Origin: Thermodesulfobium narugense DSM 14796
GTDB lineage: Bacteria; Thermodesulfobiota; Thermodesulfobiia; Thermodesulfobiales; Thermodesulfobiaceae
Reading direction: 5' to 3'
Assembly: GCF_000212395.1 (NCBI RefSeq)
Contig: NC_015499.1
Location: forward strand, 895,501 to 959,500
Length of the DNA: 64,000 nt
Every line of letters starts with the position of its first letter. The first letter of the stretch is position 1. The notes beneath the pieces were generated by a model. That model was given only the letters and a program-made list of their open reading frames with translations. It was not told the DNA's origin and did no database searches. Shown piece after piece: positions 37,582-46,146 of the stretch. A program made the translations under genes and the position numbers.

Positions 37582-38451
37582 ATGAATATTAAAGTTTGTC
37601 TAGTACAGAAAATTTGTAATTTTACATTAGACGAAAATATCTTGCAATCTGAAAGAATAATATCTCAGGCAAGAGAAAATAATGCAGACATTATAGTTTT
37701 TTCAGAACTATTTCTAAATAGATATTTTTGTATATCCTATGACCCAAAAAATTTTGACCTTGCATTTGATGATAATTCGAATGTTATTAAGATTTTTCAA
37801 AATCTTGCTCGTAATAATAATATTGCTATAGTTTTTCCGTATTTTGAAAAAAGATCTCAAGGTATATATCACAACAGCGTTATACTTTTTGATAAAAACG
37901 GGAGTATAGCTGGAAAATATAGAAAGATGCATATTCCAGACGATCCAGGTTATTTTGAAAAATATTATTTTACGCCTGGGGATCTTGGTTTTGAACCCAT
38001 AACTTGTAGCTTTGGAAAAATAGGGATTTTAATTTGTTGGGACCAATGGTTTCCTGAGGCTGCAAGAATTATGGCTCTTAAGGGCGCGCAAATGCTGATT
38101 TATCCTACAGCAATTGGTTTTGATCCAAATGATAGCAAATTAGAACAAAAAAAACAATTAGATTCCTGGCTTACGATCCAAAGGTCTCATGCAATTGCGA
38201 ATTCTATACCAGTAATATCAGTTAATAGAGTAGGATTAGAATCAAATAATAAACAGAAAATAAGATTTTGGGGTAATAGTTTTGTTTGCGGTCCTCAAGG
38301 AGAATTTTTAGAAAGAGCAAAAGAAACAGAACAAATATTATACGTAAATGTTGATTTAGATCAAAGTGAAAGAGTAAGAAGATTATGGCCTTTTTTTAGA
38401 GATAGAAGATACAATGATTATGCAGAGATTATAAAATGTTTTGTTGATTGA
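37582..38451 (+). CDS. aguB: N-carbamoylputrescine amidase
   Basis: A 289-residue nitrilase-superfamily enzyme hydrolysing N-carbamoylputrescine to putrescine, CO2 and ammonia. The Glu-Lys-Cys triad is visible in FSELF, KYRKMHIPDDPGYFEKYYF and GILICWDQWFPEAAR; that last cysteine motif and the FTPGD pattern are characteristic of AguB. ATG 37582 follows AAAGGAGGT; an earlier open frame overlapping aguA is not used. It continues the aguA operon. Confidence 0.93.
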   Translation: MNIKVCLVQKICNFTLDENILQSERIISQARENNADIIVFSELFLNRYFCISYDPKNFDLAFDDNSNVIKIFQNLARNNNIAIVFPYFEKRSQGIYHNSVILFDKNGSIAGKYRKMHIPDDPGYFEKYYFTPGDLGFEPITCSFGKIGILICWDQWFPEAARIMALKGAQMLIYPTAIGFDPNDSKLEQKKQLDSWLTIQRSHAIANSIPVISVNRVGLESNNKQKIRFWGNSFVCGPQGEFLERAKETEQILYVNVDLDQSERVRRLWPFFRDRRYNDYAEIIKCFVD

Positions 38452-38474
38452 AGTTAAGTTTTTTAAAAAAACAA

Positions 38475-38502
38475 TTGACAAAAAAAAATTTATAACTATA
38501 AT
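38475..38502 (+). promoter_or_regulatory. Strong promoter TTGACA-N16-TATAAT of the tRNA-Leu/tRNA-Gly unit
   Basis: Perfect -35 (TTGACA at 38475-38480) and -10 (TATAAT at 38497-38502) hexamers with a 16-base spacer; the tRNA-Leu starts 16 bases after the -10. It is the best match to the standard consensus in the window. Confidence 0.75.
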
Positions 38503-38517
38503 ACTTCATAGTCACTG

Positions 38518-38601
38518 GGGCGAGTGGCGGAATGGCAGACGCGCCAGACTTAGGATCTGGTGGATAAAACCGTGGGGGTTCAAGTCCCTTCTCGCCCACC
38601 A
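38518..38601 (+). tRNA. tRNA-Leu (anticodon UAG)
   Basis: The acceptor stem GGGCGAG pairs with CTCGCCC, the anticodon loop is CTTAGGA (anticodon TAG, reading CTA), there is a long variable arm as expected for leucine tRNA, and the CCA end is encoded at 38599-38601. Its length is 84 bases. Confidence 0.95.
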
Positions 38602-38614
38602 GGAAAAAGCTTAT

Positions 38615-38689
38615 GCGGGAATAGCTCAGCGGTAGAGCATCGCCTTGCCAAGGCGAGGGTCGTGGGTTCGAATCCCATTTCCCGCTCCA
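38615..38689 (+). tRNA. tRNA-Gly (anticodon GCC)
   Basis: The acceptor stem GCGGGAA pairs with TTCCCGC, the anticodon loop is TTGCCAA, the T-arm is GGTTCGAATCC, and the CCA end is at 38687-38689. It begins 13 bases after tRNA-Leu and shares its promoter. Confidence 0.95.
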
Positions 38690-38757
38690 TATTCAAAAAA
38701 TAAACTTTGGAGATAATAACTTTAGTTAATAAATTTCTTCTTGAGGAGGAACTAAAA

Positions 38758-39924
38758 ATCAGAATCGCTAAAAGAATACAGAACGTACCGCCTTATTTAT
38801 TTTCTGAAATTGATAAAAAGAAAAATAAGCTTAGAGCTGAGGGTAGAGACTTAATAGATTTTGGTATAGGTGATCCAGATTTACCAACTCCCATGTTTGT
38901 AGTCAATGCAATGAAAGAATTTGTTGAGGATCCTAGAAATCATAGATATCCACCATATGAGGGAACCTTTTCTTTTAGAAAAACCGTTTCAGAGTGGTTT
39001 TTAAAGAGGTTTAACGTTAGTCTGGATCCAGACAATGAAGTTATGGCTTTAATTGGTTCTAAAGAGGGGATAGCACACATTCCTTTTTCTTTTGTCGATG
39101 AAGGTGATTATACTCTCGTACCAAATCCTTCCTATCCAGTTTATAATGTTGCGACAATTCTTGCTGGTGGAAAACCTTACTTTATGCCCATAAATGAAGA
39201 AAACAATTTTTTGCCTGAATTTGATAAAATACCTGTTGAAATTTTAGAAAAGACAAAGATCTTGTTTTTAAATTATCCAAACAATCCAACTGGAGCAGTA
39301 GCTAATCTTGAATTTTTTGAAAAAGCTGTTTATTTTGCTAAAAAATATGATTTTCTAATTTGTCATGATATGGCATACTCTGAAATGACTTATGACAATT
39401 ATATAAGTCCTAGTTTATTACAAATTAATGGCGCAAAAGAAGTTAGTGTTGAGTTTCATTCTTTATCAAAAATGTTTAATATGACAGGTTGGAGAGTAGG
39501 TTTTGTTGTTGGATCTAGTCAGGCTATCAAAGCTTTGGGCATTATAAAAACAAATATAGATTCAGGACTTTTTGTAGCAATTCAACAAGCATCTGAGGTT
39601 GCATTAAGGGATGATTCTAATTTCATAGCAAAAATGAATAACATATACGTTAGAAGGAGAAATTTGTTAGTTAGCGGTCTTCAGAGTTTAGGTTCAGATA
39701 TAAAACCACCTAAGGGTTCTTTCTATCTTTGGGTAAAAACACCAAAAGAGTTCGATGCGTCATCTTTTACGGAAAGATTGATGTTGGAAACAAATATTGT
39801 GGTTACTCCTGGAAGCGGTTATGGTTCCGAGGGAAATAAGTATGTTAGATTTGCCATAACTGTCAGTGAAGATAGAATCAAAGAGGCTATTGAAAGAATG
39901 AAGTCGAAAAGTATCCAATTTTAA
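38758..39924 (+). CDS. dapL: LL-diaminopimelate aminotransferase, probable AUC start
   Basis: PLP enzyme making LL-diaminopimelate from tetrahydrodipicolinate, an intermediate of the lysine and cell-wall pathway. The family N-terminus NVPPYLFSEIDKK, the fold motif DFGIGDPDLPTP and the PLP-lysine region HSLSKMFNMTGWRVGF match DapL. I place the start at ATC 38758: GGAGG (38745-38749) is eight bases upstream, and the protein then begins at the position where homologues begin (x-RIAKRIQNVPPYLF). The only standard alternative in frame is TTG 38707, which has no ribosome site and would add 17 unconserved residues. The gene directly follows the tRNA pair. Confidence 0.88.
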   Translation: MRIAKRIQNVPPYLFSEIDKKKNKLRAEGRDLIDFGIGDPDLPTPMFVVNAMKEFVEDPRNHRYPPYEGTFSFRKTVSEWFLKRFNVSLDPDNEVMALIGSKEGIAHIPFSFVDEGDYTLVPNPSYPVYNVATILAGGKPYFMPINEENNFLPEFDKIPVEILEKTKILFLNYPNNPTGAVANLEFFEKAVYFAKKYDFLICHDMAYSEMTYDNYISPSLLQINGAKEVSVEFHSLSKMFNMTGWRVGFVVGSSQAIKALGIIKTNIDSGLFVAIQQASEVALRDDSNFIAKMNNIYVRRRNLLVSGLQSLGSDIKPPKGSFYLWVKTPKEFDASSFTERLMLETNIVVTPGSGYGSEGNKYVRFAITVSEDRIKEAIERMKSKSIQF

Positions 39925-39929
39925 AAAAT

Positions 39930-41186
39930 TTGTTAAAAAGCAAGTTTAAAAGAGCTTTAATCTTAGAGACATATCATTCAAATGAGAATGTAGAGTATTT
40001 TTTAGACGAAACAAAGGCGTTGTGCTTAACTGCAAATTTTGAACCAGTAGTTTCGATCTTATATAAATTAAAAAATAAGGATTCAACTTTCTTTATTGGC
40101 AGAGGAAAAATTGAAGAGATAAAAAAGATAATTTTAGAGAATGAAATTGAAGCGGTAGTAATAGATGATGAAGTAGACCCACATTTTTTTAGGTTTCTTA
40201 GTGAGTTTTGGAATGTTGAATTGATTGATAAGAGTTCATTAATTATTTCAATCTTTGCAAAAAGGGCTAGCACAAAACAAGGCAAGTTGCAAGTAGAATT
40301 AGCAAGGTTAAATTACTTATTATCTCAAACCTCTGGGTGGGGGAAAATTTTATCTAGATTAGGTGGAGGAATAGGTACTAGAGGACCTGGCGAAACAAAA
40401 AAAGAAATAGATAAAAGAACACTAAGTTTGAAAATCAGTAGGTTAAAAAATGAGATAAAGTTAATTGAGAAAAGAAACAAAATTATTAAAAAGAAAAGAA
40501 ATATTTCAAATTTTCCAAATATATCTCTGGTAGGTTATACTAATGCAGGAAAGTCTACTCTTATGAACGTTTTAACTAATTCGACTGTTTTAGTAAGAGA
40601 TCAACTCTTTTCTACACTTGATACAAAAACTGCTATAATAAAGTTTAATGATGATACAAAAGTTTTTCTTACAGACACAGTTGGGTTTATAAGAAAGCTG
40701 CCTCACAGATTAATAGAAGCTTTCAAGGCTACATTGTCTCAAATAAGCGAATCGAACTTTTTATTACATGTTGTAGACGCCTCAAAACCTATTGAAATTA
40801 TAAAGCAGGATATTAAAAGCGTTAATGAGGTACTCAAGGAAATAAATTCAAATGATATCCCAAGCATTCTTGTTTTTAATAAAATTGATAAATGTACAAA
40901 TCTAACAAATGTTCATGAACTTGCTGAATTATATAAACCATATTGTTTTATAAGTGCCATAACAGGTTATGGAATTGATAAATTATTAGAAAAAATAAAA
41001 TACTTTTTATACCCTAATAGAATAATAATTAAAATTTTTTTACCCCACGAGAAAACCAAAATTATTAATCTAATTAAAAACTTTTCTGGAAAGATATTAG
41101 AAAAAGAATGGTCAACATCTGGAGTAAAAATTATTTTAGACATTCCTCAAGATTACGCTGACTTTTTAAATGATTATATTATTTAA
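39930..41186 (+). CDS. hflX: GTPase HflX
   Basis: Ribosome-associated GTPase of the Obg/HflX class. GRGKIEEIKK and GGIGTRGPGETKKEIDKR are the HflX-specific N-domain motifs. The G domain follows: VGYTNAGKSTLMNVL (P-loop), LTDTVGF (G3) and FNKIDK (G4). The protein has 418 residues. TTG 39930 fits homologue alignment, but no Shine-Dalgarno is evident, so the start is uncertain; the frame is open upstream into dapL. It probably relies on coupling with dapL. Confidence 0.92.
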   Translation: MLKSKFKRALILETYHSNENVEYFLDETKALCLTANFEPVVSILYKLKNKDSTFFIGRGKIEEIKKIILENEIEAVVIDDEVDPHFFRFLSEFWNVELIDKSSLIISIFAKRASTKQGKLQVELARLNYLLSQTSGWGKILSRLGGGIGTRGPGETKKEIDKRTLSLKISRLKNEIKLIEKRNKIIKKKRNISNFPNISLVGYTNAGKSTLMNVLTNSTVLVRDQLFSTLDTKTAIIKFNDDTKVFLTDTVGFIRKLPHRLIEAFKATLSQISESNFLLHVVDASKPIEIIKQDIKSVNEVLKEINSNDIPSILVFNKIDKCTNLTNVHELAELYKPYCFISAITGYGIDKLLEKIKYFLYPNRIIIKIFLPHEKTKIINLIKNFSGKILEKEWSTSGVKIILDIPQDYADFLNDYII

Positions 41187-41212
41187 ATTTAATTTAATTA
41201 ATTTTAAAAACG

Positions 41213-41257
41213 AAAGGAGGAAGGACAAGGGACAATCCCAAGTCTTGCTAAGACACT
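41213..41257 (+). promoter_or_regulatory. Rho leader: distant Shine-Dalgarno and two small hairpins
   Basis: AAAGGAGGA (41213-41221) is the only ribosome site, 37 bases from the AUG. Between them, GGGA/TCCC (loop CAA) and GTCTT/AAGAC (loop GCT) form two tight inverted repeats. Folding these would bring the ribosome site near the AUG. A stop codon in frame at 41249-41251 excludes an earlier start. Confidence 0.45.
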
Positions 41258-42859
41258 ATGAAATTTACTAATGAAGAATTAAATGAAAAATCTGTAAAGG
41301 AGCTTAGAATAATTGCAAAACAAGTAGGAGTCACTGGTTATTTCATTATGAAAAAAACAGAATTAATTGAGAGAATTTTGAATGCAATAGAGAAATCTGA
41401 GAACAAAGTTGAAGAGAGCAAAAAAATAAAATCTGCCAAAGATAGCACAAAAAGTGAAGGTAAAAGCGAAATTCAAACAACTTCAAACAACACTAATTTA
41501 GAATCTTTGCTTGACAAAATCTCTGATGCAAAAATTGAACTGAAGAGCTCAAGAAAAAAAGAAAATAATATTTCTTCAAACCAGGAACAAACACAGGCAT
41601 TAGTTACTGAAGAAAAACCTATCAAAACTCAAGAGGAAACCAACAAAAATAATGTTCAAACTAAAGAAGTTAGCACCTTTCAAAAGAAAGAATTTTACAC
41701 CTTTAAAGATAAACAATATCCTAGAGATGATAAAAGAGACGACCTTGTAAGATCAAGTGGGATACTTGATATTACTCAAGAAGGGTACGGTTTCTTAAGG
41801 GTAAATGGCTATAAGCCATCACCAAACGATATTTATGTAGCTCCATCTCAAATAAGAAGATTTGAACTTCTCCAAGGAGATGAAATTTCTGGACTTACTA
41901 GGCCGCCAAGGGATAGCGAGAGATATTATAGCTTAATAAAAATAGATCATATAAACGACATATTGCCTGAAGAACTAAAGAACAGAAAACACTTTGAATC
42001 CTTAACTCCTGTTTTTCCTCACAAAAGATTTAAATTAGAAAATTCATTGGAAGACGAATCGACAAGAATTATTGATCTTTTCACTCCAATAGGTAAGGGA
42101 CAAAGAGGGTTAATAGTTGCACCTCCTAAAGCTGGAAAAACTACTCTTCTTAAAAAAATTGCTCAATCAATAGAAATTAATCATCCAGACACTCATCTAA
42201 TGGTAGTCCTAATTGATGAGCGACCCGAAGAAGTAACTGATTGGAAAAGATCTGTAAAGGGTGAAGTAATAAGTTCGACTTTTGATGAAGAACAGGAAAA
42301 TCATACAAGAATATCTGAATTAGCTCTTGAAAGAGCAAAAAGATTAGTAGAGATTGGAAAAGATGTGCTTATACTTATGGATTCTATTACAAGATTAACT
42401 AGAGCATACAATACTACGATTCAAACAACTGGCAGAACTCTTTCTGGTGGAATTGATGCTTCTGCTATACATAAACCAAAAAGATTTTTTGGTGCAGCGA
42501 GGTGTGTAGAACAGGGTGGAAGTCTTACAATATTAGCTACCTGTTTAGTAGAAACAGGAAGTAGAATGGATGATGTCATTTTTGAAGAATTTAAAGGAAC
42601 AGGAAACTGGGAACTAATATTAGACAGAAAACTTGCTGATAAAAGAATTTTCCCGGCAATAGATCTTAAGAAGTCAAGTACTAGAAAAGAAGAACTTCTT
42701 TTAACGCCTGAAGAATTAAGAAAAATTTGGCATTTAAGAAGAGTCTTATCATCAAGAGAAGGAAGTGATGTTACAGAACTCATTCTTGAATATATAAAGA
42801 AAACCAAAAATAATAAAGAATTTTTGGCTAAGATAGATGAAAGAGGGGGACAGTTTTAA
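41258..42859 (+). CDS. rho: Transcription termination factor Rho
   Basis: Hexameric RNA helicase ending transcription at Rho-dependent sites. The N-terminal Rho_N helical domain is residues about 1-50. A low-complexity Lys/Glu/Asn/Ser linker of roughly 95 residues follows, longer than in E. coli Rho and similar to inserts in other lineages. The RNA-binding domain contains GILDITQEGYGFLR. The motor has Walker A APPKAGKTTLLKK and VLIDERPEEVTDW, with the terminal SSREGSDVTELI. The total length is 533 residues. Its leader may be regulated. Confidence 0.95.
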   Translation: MKFTNEELNEKSVKELRIIAKQVGVTGYFIMKKTELIERILNAIEKSENKVEESKKIKSAKDSTKSEGKSEIQTTSNNTNLESLLDKISDAKIELKSSRKKENNISSNQEQTQALVTEEKPIKTQEETNKNNVQTKEVSTFQKKEFYTFKDKQYPRDDKRDDLVRSSGILDITQEGYGFLRVNGYKPSPNDIYVAPSQIRRFELLQGDEISGLTRPPRDSERYYSLIKIDHINDILPEELKNRKHFESLTPVFPHKRFKLENSLEDESTRIIDLFTPIGKGQRGLIVAPPKAGKTTLLKKIAQSIEINHPDTHLMVVLIDERPEEVTDWKRSVKGEVISSTFDEEQENHTRISELALERAKRLVEIGKDVLILMDSITRLTRAYNTTIQTTGRTLSGGIDASAIHKPKRFFGAARCVEQGGSLTILATCLVETGSRMDDVIFEEFKGTGNWELILDRKLADKRIFPAIDLKKSSTRKEELLLTPEELRKIWHLRRVLSSREGSDVTELILEYIKKTKNNKEFLAKIDERGGQF

Positions 42860-43008
42860 AAGCTTTACTACTTTTATGAACTATACAAAACCATACTTAT
42901 AAAAAGATAAATTATTGTTATATAAAAATATAAGTATAATGCTTGCATTAATAGTTGTAATATATTAGTATACATAACAGGTTAAATATATCTTAGAAAG
43001 GAGGACGT

Positions 43009-44040
43009 ATGATTTTTCCAGTAGATTGGCTTCAAGTTGGGGATCAAAAAGTTCAGATTGATGCAGTAGTTTATTTTCTTTGGTCAATTTGGAACGGTTG
43101 GATTATGGCAACGGTAGGTGCATTTGGGGGTATTATGGCAGGTTTTGGCCATATATCTGTATTAGGTCTTGGCGCAAAGGCTAGCTCTCTAAAAGGTATA
43201 AAGGCTACAGTAAATGGCAAGGAAGTAGATTCAGGAAAGTATCTGTCAGACAACATAAGGCTGTCTAACTCACTTATTACAAGCGTAAATTCTACTATGG
43301 GTACTATCCAGTGGTTTTTAAACAAGAGGTTAATTTGGACTGCTGGCCTTGCTATGGGTATTGGTAGTGTACTTGGTGCTCAAGCAGGAGTATGGCTTAC
43401 AGGCGGCAAGCTAAACATGTCAAGCGTTATAGGTATATTTGGTTGTCTTACACTTCTTGTATCTATATTTATGTTCTATCAAGTAACTCCTTTTGCTGCA
43501 AAGGCAAAGAGCAAAGGAAAGGATGCTGCAAAGAGGTTCCAAGAAGAAGTAAAAAAACTAAAAGCTGAAGGACGTCTTAATGAATTAAAGGGCATAGAAA
43601 ATCTAAAGCTTAGTTTAGCAGCAGTAGAATTTGACTTCTTTGGAGAACACTTCAAGGTAAAGAACTTTGGACCATTTTTGTTTGGAATAATAGTAGGATT
43701 TGTATCTGCTGTAGCAGGAGTAGGTGGAGGATTTCTATACGTTCCATTTCTCTCAATAGTCCTTGGACTTCCTTTCTACATCGTTCCAGGTGCATCAGTA
43801 ATGGCAGTAACTCTTGGAATGCTTTCAACAATAGTAGGTTGGTTGGTCTTTGGCATAAAGATAGCGCCACCAATTCTTATAGGTATGGCAGGAATACTAA
43901 TTGGCGCATACATTGGCCCTAAAACTCAAAAGTATTTGCCTATGAACTTTCTCTACATTCTCTTTGGAGTCCTTGCAATATATGTAGGTGTGGGTTATAT
44001 AATGAAGGGCTTTTTCGCAATAGCGCTTCCTGGAGTATAA
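43009..44040 (+). CDS. Sulfite exporter TauE/SafE (TSUP) family protein
   Basis: A 343-residue membrane protein with two TSUP halves separated by a long charged segment (about 160-215, rich in Lys and Glu). VGAFGGIMAGFGHISVLGLG and IVGFVSAVAGVGGGFLYVPFLSIVLGLP are the repeated signature segments. The family moves sulfite, sulfonates or other organosulfur anions, and this long-loop form is one I associate with sulfur-metabolising anaerobes. AAAGGAGGA precedes ATG 43009. By eye the codons are more G/C-rich than the neighbours', which may reflect strong expression. Confidence 0.82.
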   Translation: MIFPVDWLQVGDQKVQIDAVVYFLWSIWNGWIMATVGAFGGIMAGFGHISVLGLGAKASSLKGIKATVNGKEVDSGKYLSDNIRLSNSLITSVNSTMGTIQWFLNKRLIWTAGLAMGIGSVLGAQAGVWLTGGKLNMSSVIGIFGCLTLLVSIFMFYQVTPFAAKAKSKGKDAAKRFQEEVKKLKAEGRLNELKGIENLKLSLAAVEFDFFGEHFKVKNFGPFLFGIIVGFVSAVAGVGGGFLYVPFLSIVLGLPFYIVPGASVMAVTLGMLSTIVGWLVFGIKIAPPILIGMAGILIGAYIGPKTQKYLPMNFLYILFGVLAIYVGVGYIMKGFFAIALPGV

Positions 44041-44042
44041 AG

Positions 44043-44462
44043 ATTATAGACGTTATATTTGTTACAATAAATTTCTTTGTTATTTTTATTGCAGATAAGG
44101 TAAACGATCTGTTAGGGCCTAAGCTATTGAAAGAAAACTATAACAAGCTTTACAAATATCAGGTTAGACTTGAAGAAATCAAGTATTACACAATGCTTGC
44201 TCTAGCACACAAAAATAAAGATGCACAAAAAGGGTTTGAATATGAGTTTAACGATCTTTATGGTAAATACTTTTTTCTTAAAATAGCTACCAATGCGTTA
44301 TTTTTTGTAATATTAATACCCTATATTTTAATTTCAAGCTTTCTGTTAGATAATGTTAAGATGTTATTTTATCCTGTTAACTATATATTTGTGTGCATGT
44401 TTTTGTATTTTATTTTTAGATTTTTTTTCCTAAATATTAAAAATTTTAATTTAAAAAACTAA
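44043..44462 (+). CDS. Small membrane partner of the TSUP transporter, probable AUU start
   Basis: A 139-residue membrane protein that I do not recognise by name. The frame is open from just after the TSUP stop, and its first 16 residues form a hydrophobic segment (DVIFVTINFFVIFIA) followed by DKVNDLLGPKLLKENY. Two more hydrophobic segments lie in the C-terminal half. No ATG, GTG or TTG exists in this upstream stretch; the only standard start, TTG 44127, would remove it and has no ribosome site. GGAG at 44032-44035 is seven bases before ATT 44043, so I infer an AUU start coupled to the TSUP stop. Confidence 0.5.
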   Translation: MIDVIFVTINFFVIFIADKVNDLLGPKLLKENYNKLYKYQVRLEEIKYYTMLALAHKNKDAQKGFEYEFNDLYGKYFFLKIATNALFFVILIPYILISSFLLDNVKMLFYPVNYIFVCMFLYFIFRFFFLNIKNFNLKN

Positions 44463-44468
44463 ACAGTT

Positions 44469-44527
44469 CTCGCAATTCACTTAAATTTTTAAAAGAGGTT
44501 GAAAACAAGTGGATTGCGAGTTTTTTA
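44469..44527 (+). terminator. Intrinsic terminator after the TSUP unit
   Basis: Arms 44469-44482 and 44507-44520 pair over 14 bases (one G-U) around a 24-base loop, followed by TTTTTT at 44521-44526. It begins seven bases after the stop of the small membrane protein. Confidence 0.8.
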
Positions 44528-44637
44528 TTTGTACAAACATGGTTTACAAATGATTTTTAAATAACAAAATTAGATTGTATTATATAAAAATTTTATTTTT
44601 TTATTATTTTGGTTTTAATTAAAAAAGATTTATTAAG

Positions 44638-44646
44638 TGATATAAT
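44638..44646 (+). promoter_or_regulatory. Extended -10 promoter (TGATATAAT)
   Basis: TG at 44638-44639 and TATAAT at 44641-44646, 113 bases before the PocR-domain gene and after the terminator. It is the likely promoter of that gene with a long leader. Confidence 0.45.
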
Positions 44647-44758
44647 TTTAATTTGTTGCTTTGTGAAAATGTTGGTTTTAATTTATTGTAATAACATTTA
44701 GAATAAATAAAAACCAACTACATACTTAATAGAATTTATTTTCAGGGAGGTCCTATTT

Positions 44759-45283
44759 ATGGAAATTACTGATGTTATTCCTATGTCAGAATTAAGAAAG
44801 CTTGTCGAAGAAATCTACGAGAAGTTTGGTTTTACTGGAGTAGTTTATAAGCCTGATAACTTTATTTTGGTTAGATCAAAAGAGATGGGAAATGCTTTGT
44901 GCCCCTATATAAAGGATAATAGTAACTCGCTTATGATTTGCTCCGTAGCACAACAAATATTAGGGAAAGATGCATTTGATAGCAGAGAAACCGTTATTAA
45001 TGAATGCGATGCCGAAATGGTTAAATTTGTAATCCCTATTTTTGTAGGCAGTGAATTTTTAGGTACAATTGGCGGATGCGGACGCTTAGCTGATGATAAG
45101 GATTCTGTAGAAACCTTTTATATTTCAAAGTTAACCGGGATAGATGAGTCAGAAATAAAAGAACTAGCAAAAACTATAAAGAAAATATCAAAGGATGAGA
45201 TGAATGAAGTAATATCATTTATTAGAAACAGAATAAAGCCTTATATTGAACAATTCACTAAAACTCTAAAAGAAATAAAATAA
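44759..45283 (+). CDS. PocR-type sensory domain protein
   Basis: A 174-residue stand-alone PocR ligand-binding domain. Visible are NALCPYIKDNSNSLMICSVAQQ with paired cysteines, INECDAEMVKFVIPIFVGSEFLGTIGGCG, and a C-terminal helix. Elsewhere this domain is the sensor part of regulators such as PocR and binds small hydrocarbons or organic acids; here no DNA-binding or kinase domain is attached, so it may act through a partner. GGGAGG is eight bases before ATG 44759. It has its own promoter candidate after a terminator. Confidence 0.8.
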   Translation: MEITDVIPMSELRKLVEEIYEKFGFTGVVYKPDNFILVRSKEMGNALCPYIKDNSNSLMICSVAQQILGKDAFDSRETVINECDAEMVKFVIPIFVGSEFLGTIGGCGRLADDKDSVETFYISKLTGIDESEIKELAKTIKKISKDEMNEVISFIRNRIKPYIEQFTKTLKEIK

Positions 45284-45348
45284 ACTAAATAAATTTTGGG
45301 GGGAGGGGAAAAGTTACAAAAATAAAAATTTAATATAAAATTAAAAAT

Positions 45349-46146
45349 ATGAATAAAAATTTTTACGATGAAATGTTAAATATAATAAATGATTATTTTG
45401 TTAAGAGATCTTTCAAAACTTGCTTACAATCTAGCCCTTTATTCTATTTGTTATTAAAAAACATTAAGTTTTTCCAAGGAATTACTAACATTGAAGGGAA
45501 TAAACTTTATTTAGATGATATTTACACTACAAAATTATTAAAAGAAGATTACGAAATACTAGATGATATGTCATTTAACAGCTTAATAAAAAAAGAACAA
45601 TCAAGATGCTATTCACAAGTAAAACAATTTTCAAAAATTTTTATAAAAAGTATATTGGATGAAGTTTATTATACAGCTTTTCCTAAGAATATTAATAACT
45701 TTGATAAGTACTCATATGAACCAATTTTCATTGATTATGAATTGACAGTACCAAATGTTATGAATGCTGCAAAAAAGTTTGAAGAAATTAATGATATTTA
45801 TCCATCATATTTATTTTTAGGCACTAACTTCTTTAATTTATTCATTAATTCTTTACCATCAAGAGACAACAGATCATATAATCCAGATATTAAAAATATT
45901 GGGTTTGATAGTATTTATCATGATATACTTTTAATTCTTCATGAACCATTGTGTCCAAACAATATTGGATATTTTATAATTCCTGAAAAAATATTTTTAG
46001 CAACGACTGAATCAGTTAAATCATATTCTGATAGATTTTCTCCTTTTTTTGCATCCTTTTCGACTGATAAAATTGCCATTAGATTTGGAGCTCAAATAAT
46101 TTCTCATGCGAGGTATTCAGTTCAAAAGGTTGTTTTGAATTGCTGA
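45349..46146 (+). CDS. Unknown protein resembling HK97-fold capsid/encapsulin proteins
   Basis: A 265-residue protein not assigned by any clear family signature. The second half has the order of an HK97-like shell protein: a helix (TVPNVMNAAKKFEEIN), a strand YPSYLFLGTNFF near residues 151-162, a later strand DILLILHEPLCPNNIGYFIIP, then STDKIAIRFGAQI and a terminal hydrophobic strand VQKVVL. This parallels encapsulins and phage major capsid proteins, including the length of 265, but no residue motif proves it. The gene has no Shine-Dalgarno within reach; TATAAA at 45334-45339 lies nine bases upstream of ATG 45349, compatible with a leaderless transcript. Confidence 0.5.
   Translation: MNKNFYDEMLNIINDYFVKRSFKTCLQSSPLFYLLLKNIKFFQGITNIEGNKLYLDDIYTTKLLKEDYEILDDMSFNSLIKKEQSRCYSQVKQFSKIFIKSILDEVYYTAFPKNINNFDKYSYEPIFIDYELTVPNVMNAAKKFEEINDIYPSYLFLGTNFFNLFINSLPSRDNRSYNPDIKNIGFDSIYHDILLILHEPLCPNNIGYFIIPEKIFLATTESVKSYSDRFSPFFASFSTDKIAIRFGAQIISHARYSVQKVVLNC

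Noticed and set aside
38441-38635. ORF of 64 codons over tRNA-Leu
   Set aside because: It runs through a complete tRNA cloverleaf and has no ribosome site.
42421-42807. 128-codon minus-strand ORF inside rho
   Set aside because: Shadow of a conserved gene; no start signal and no recognisable protein features.
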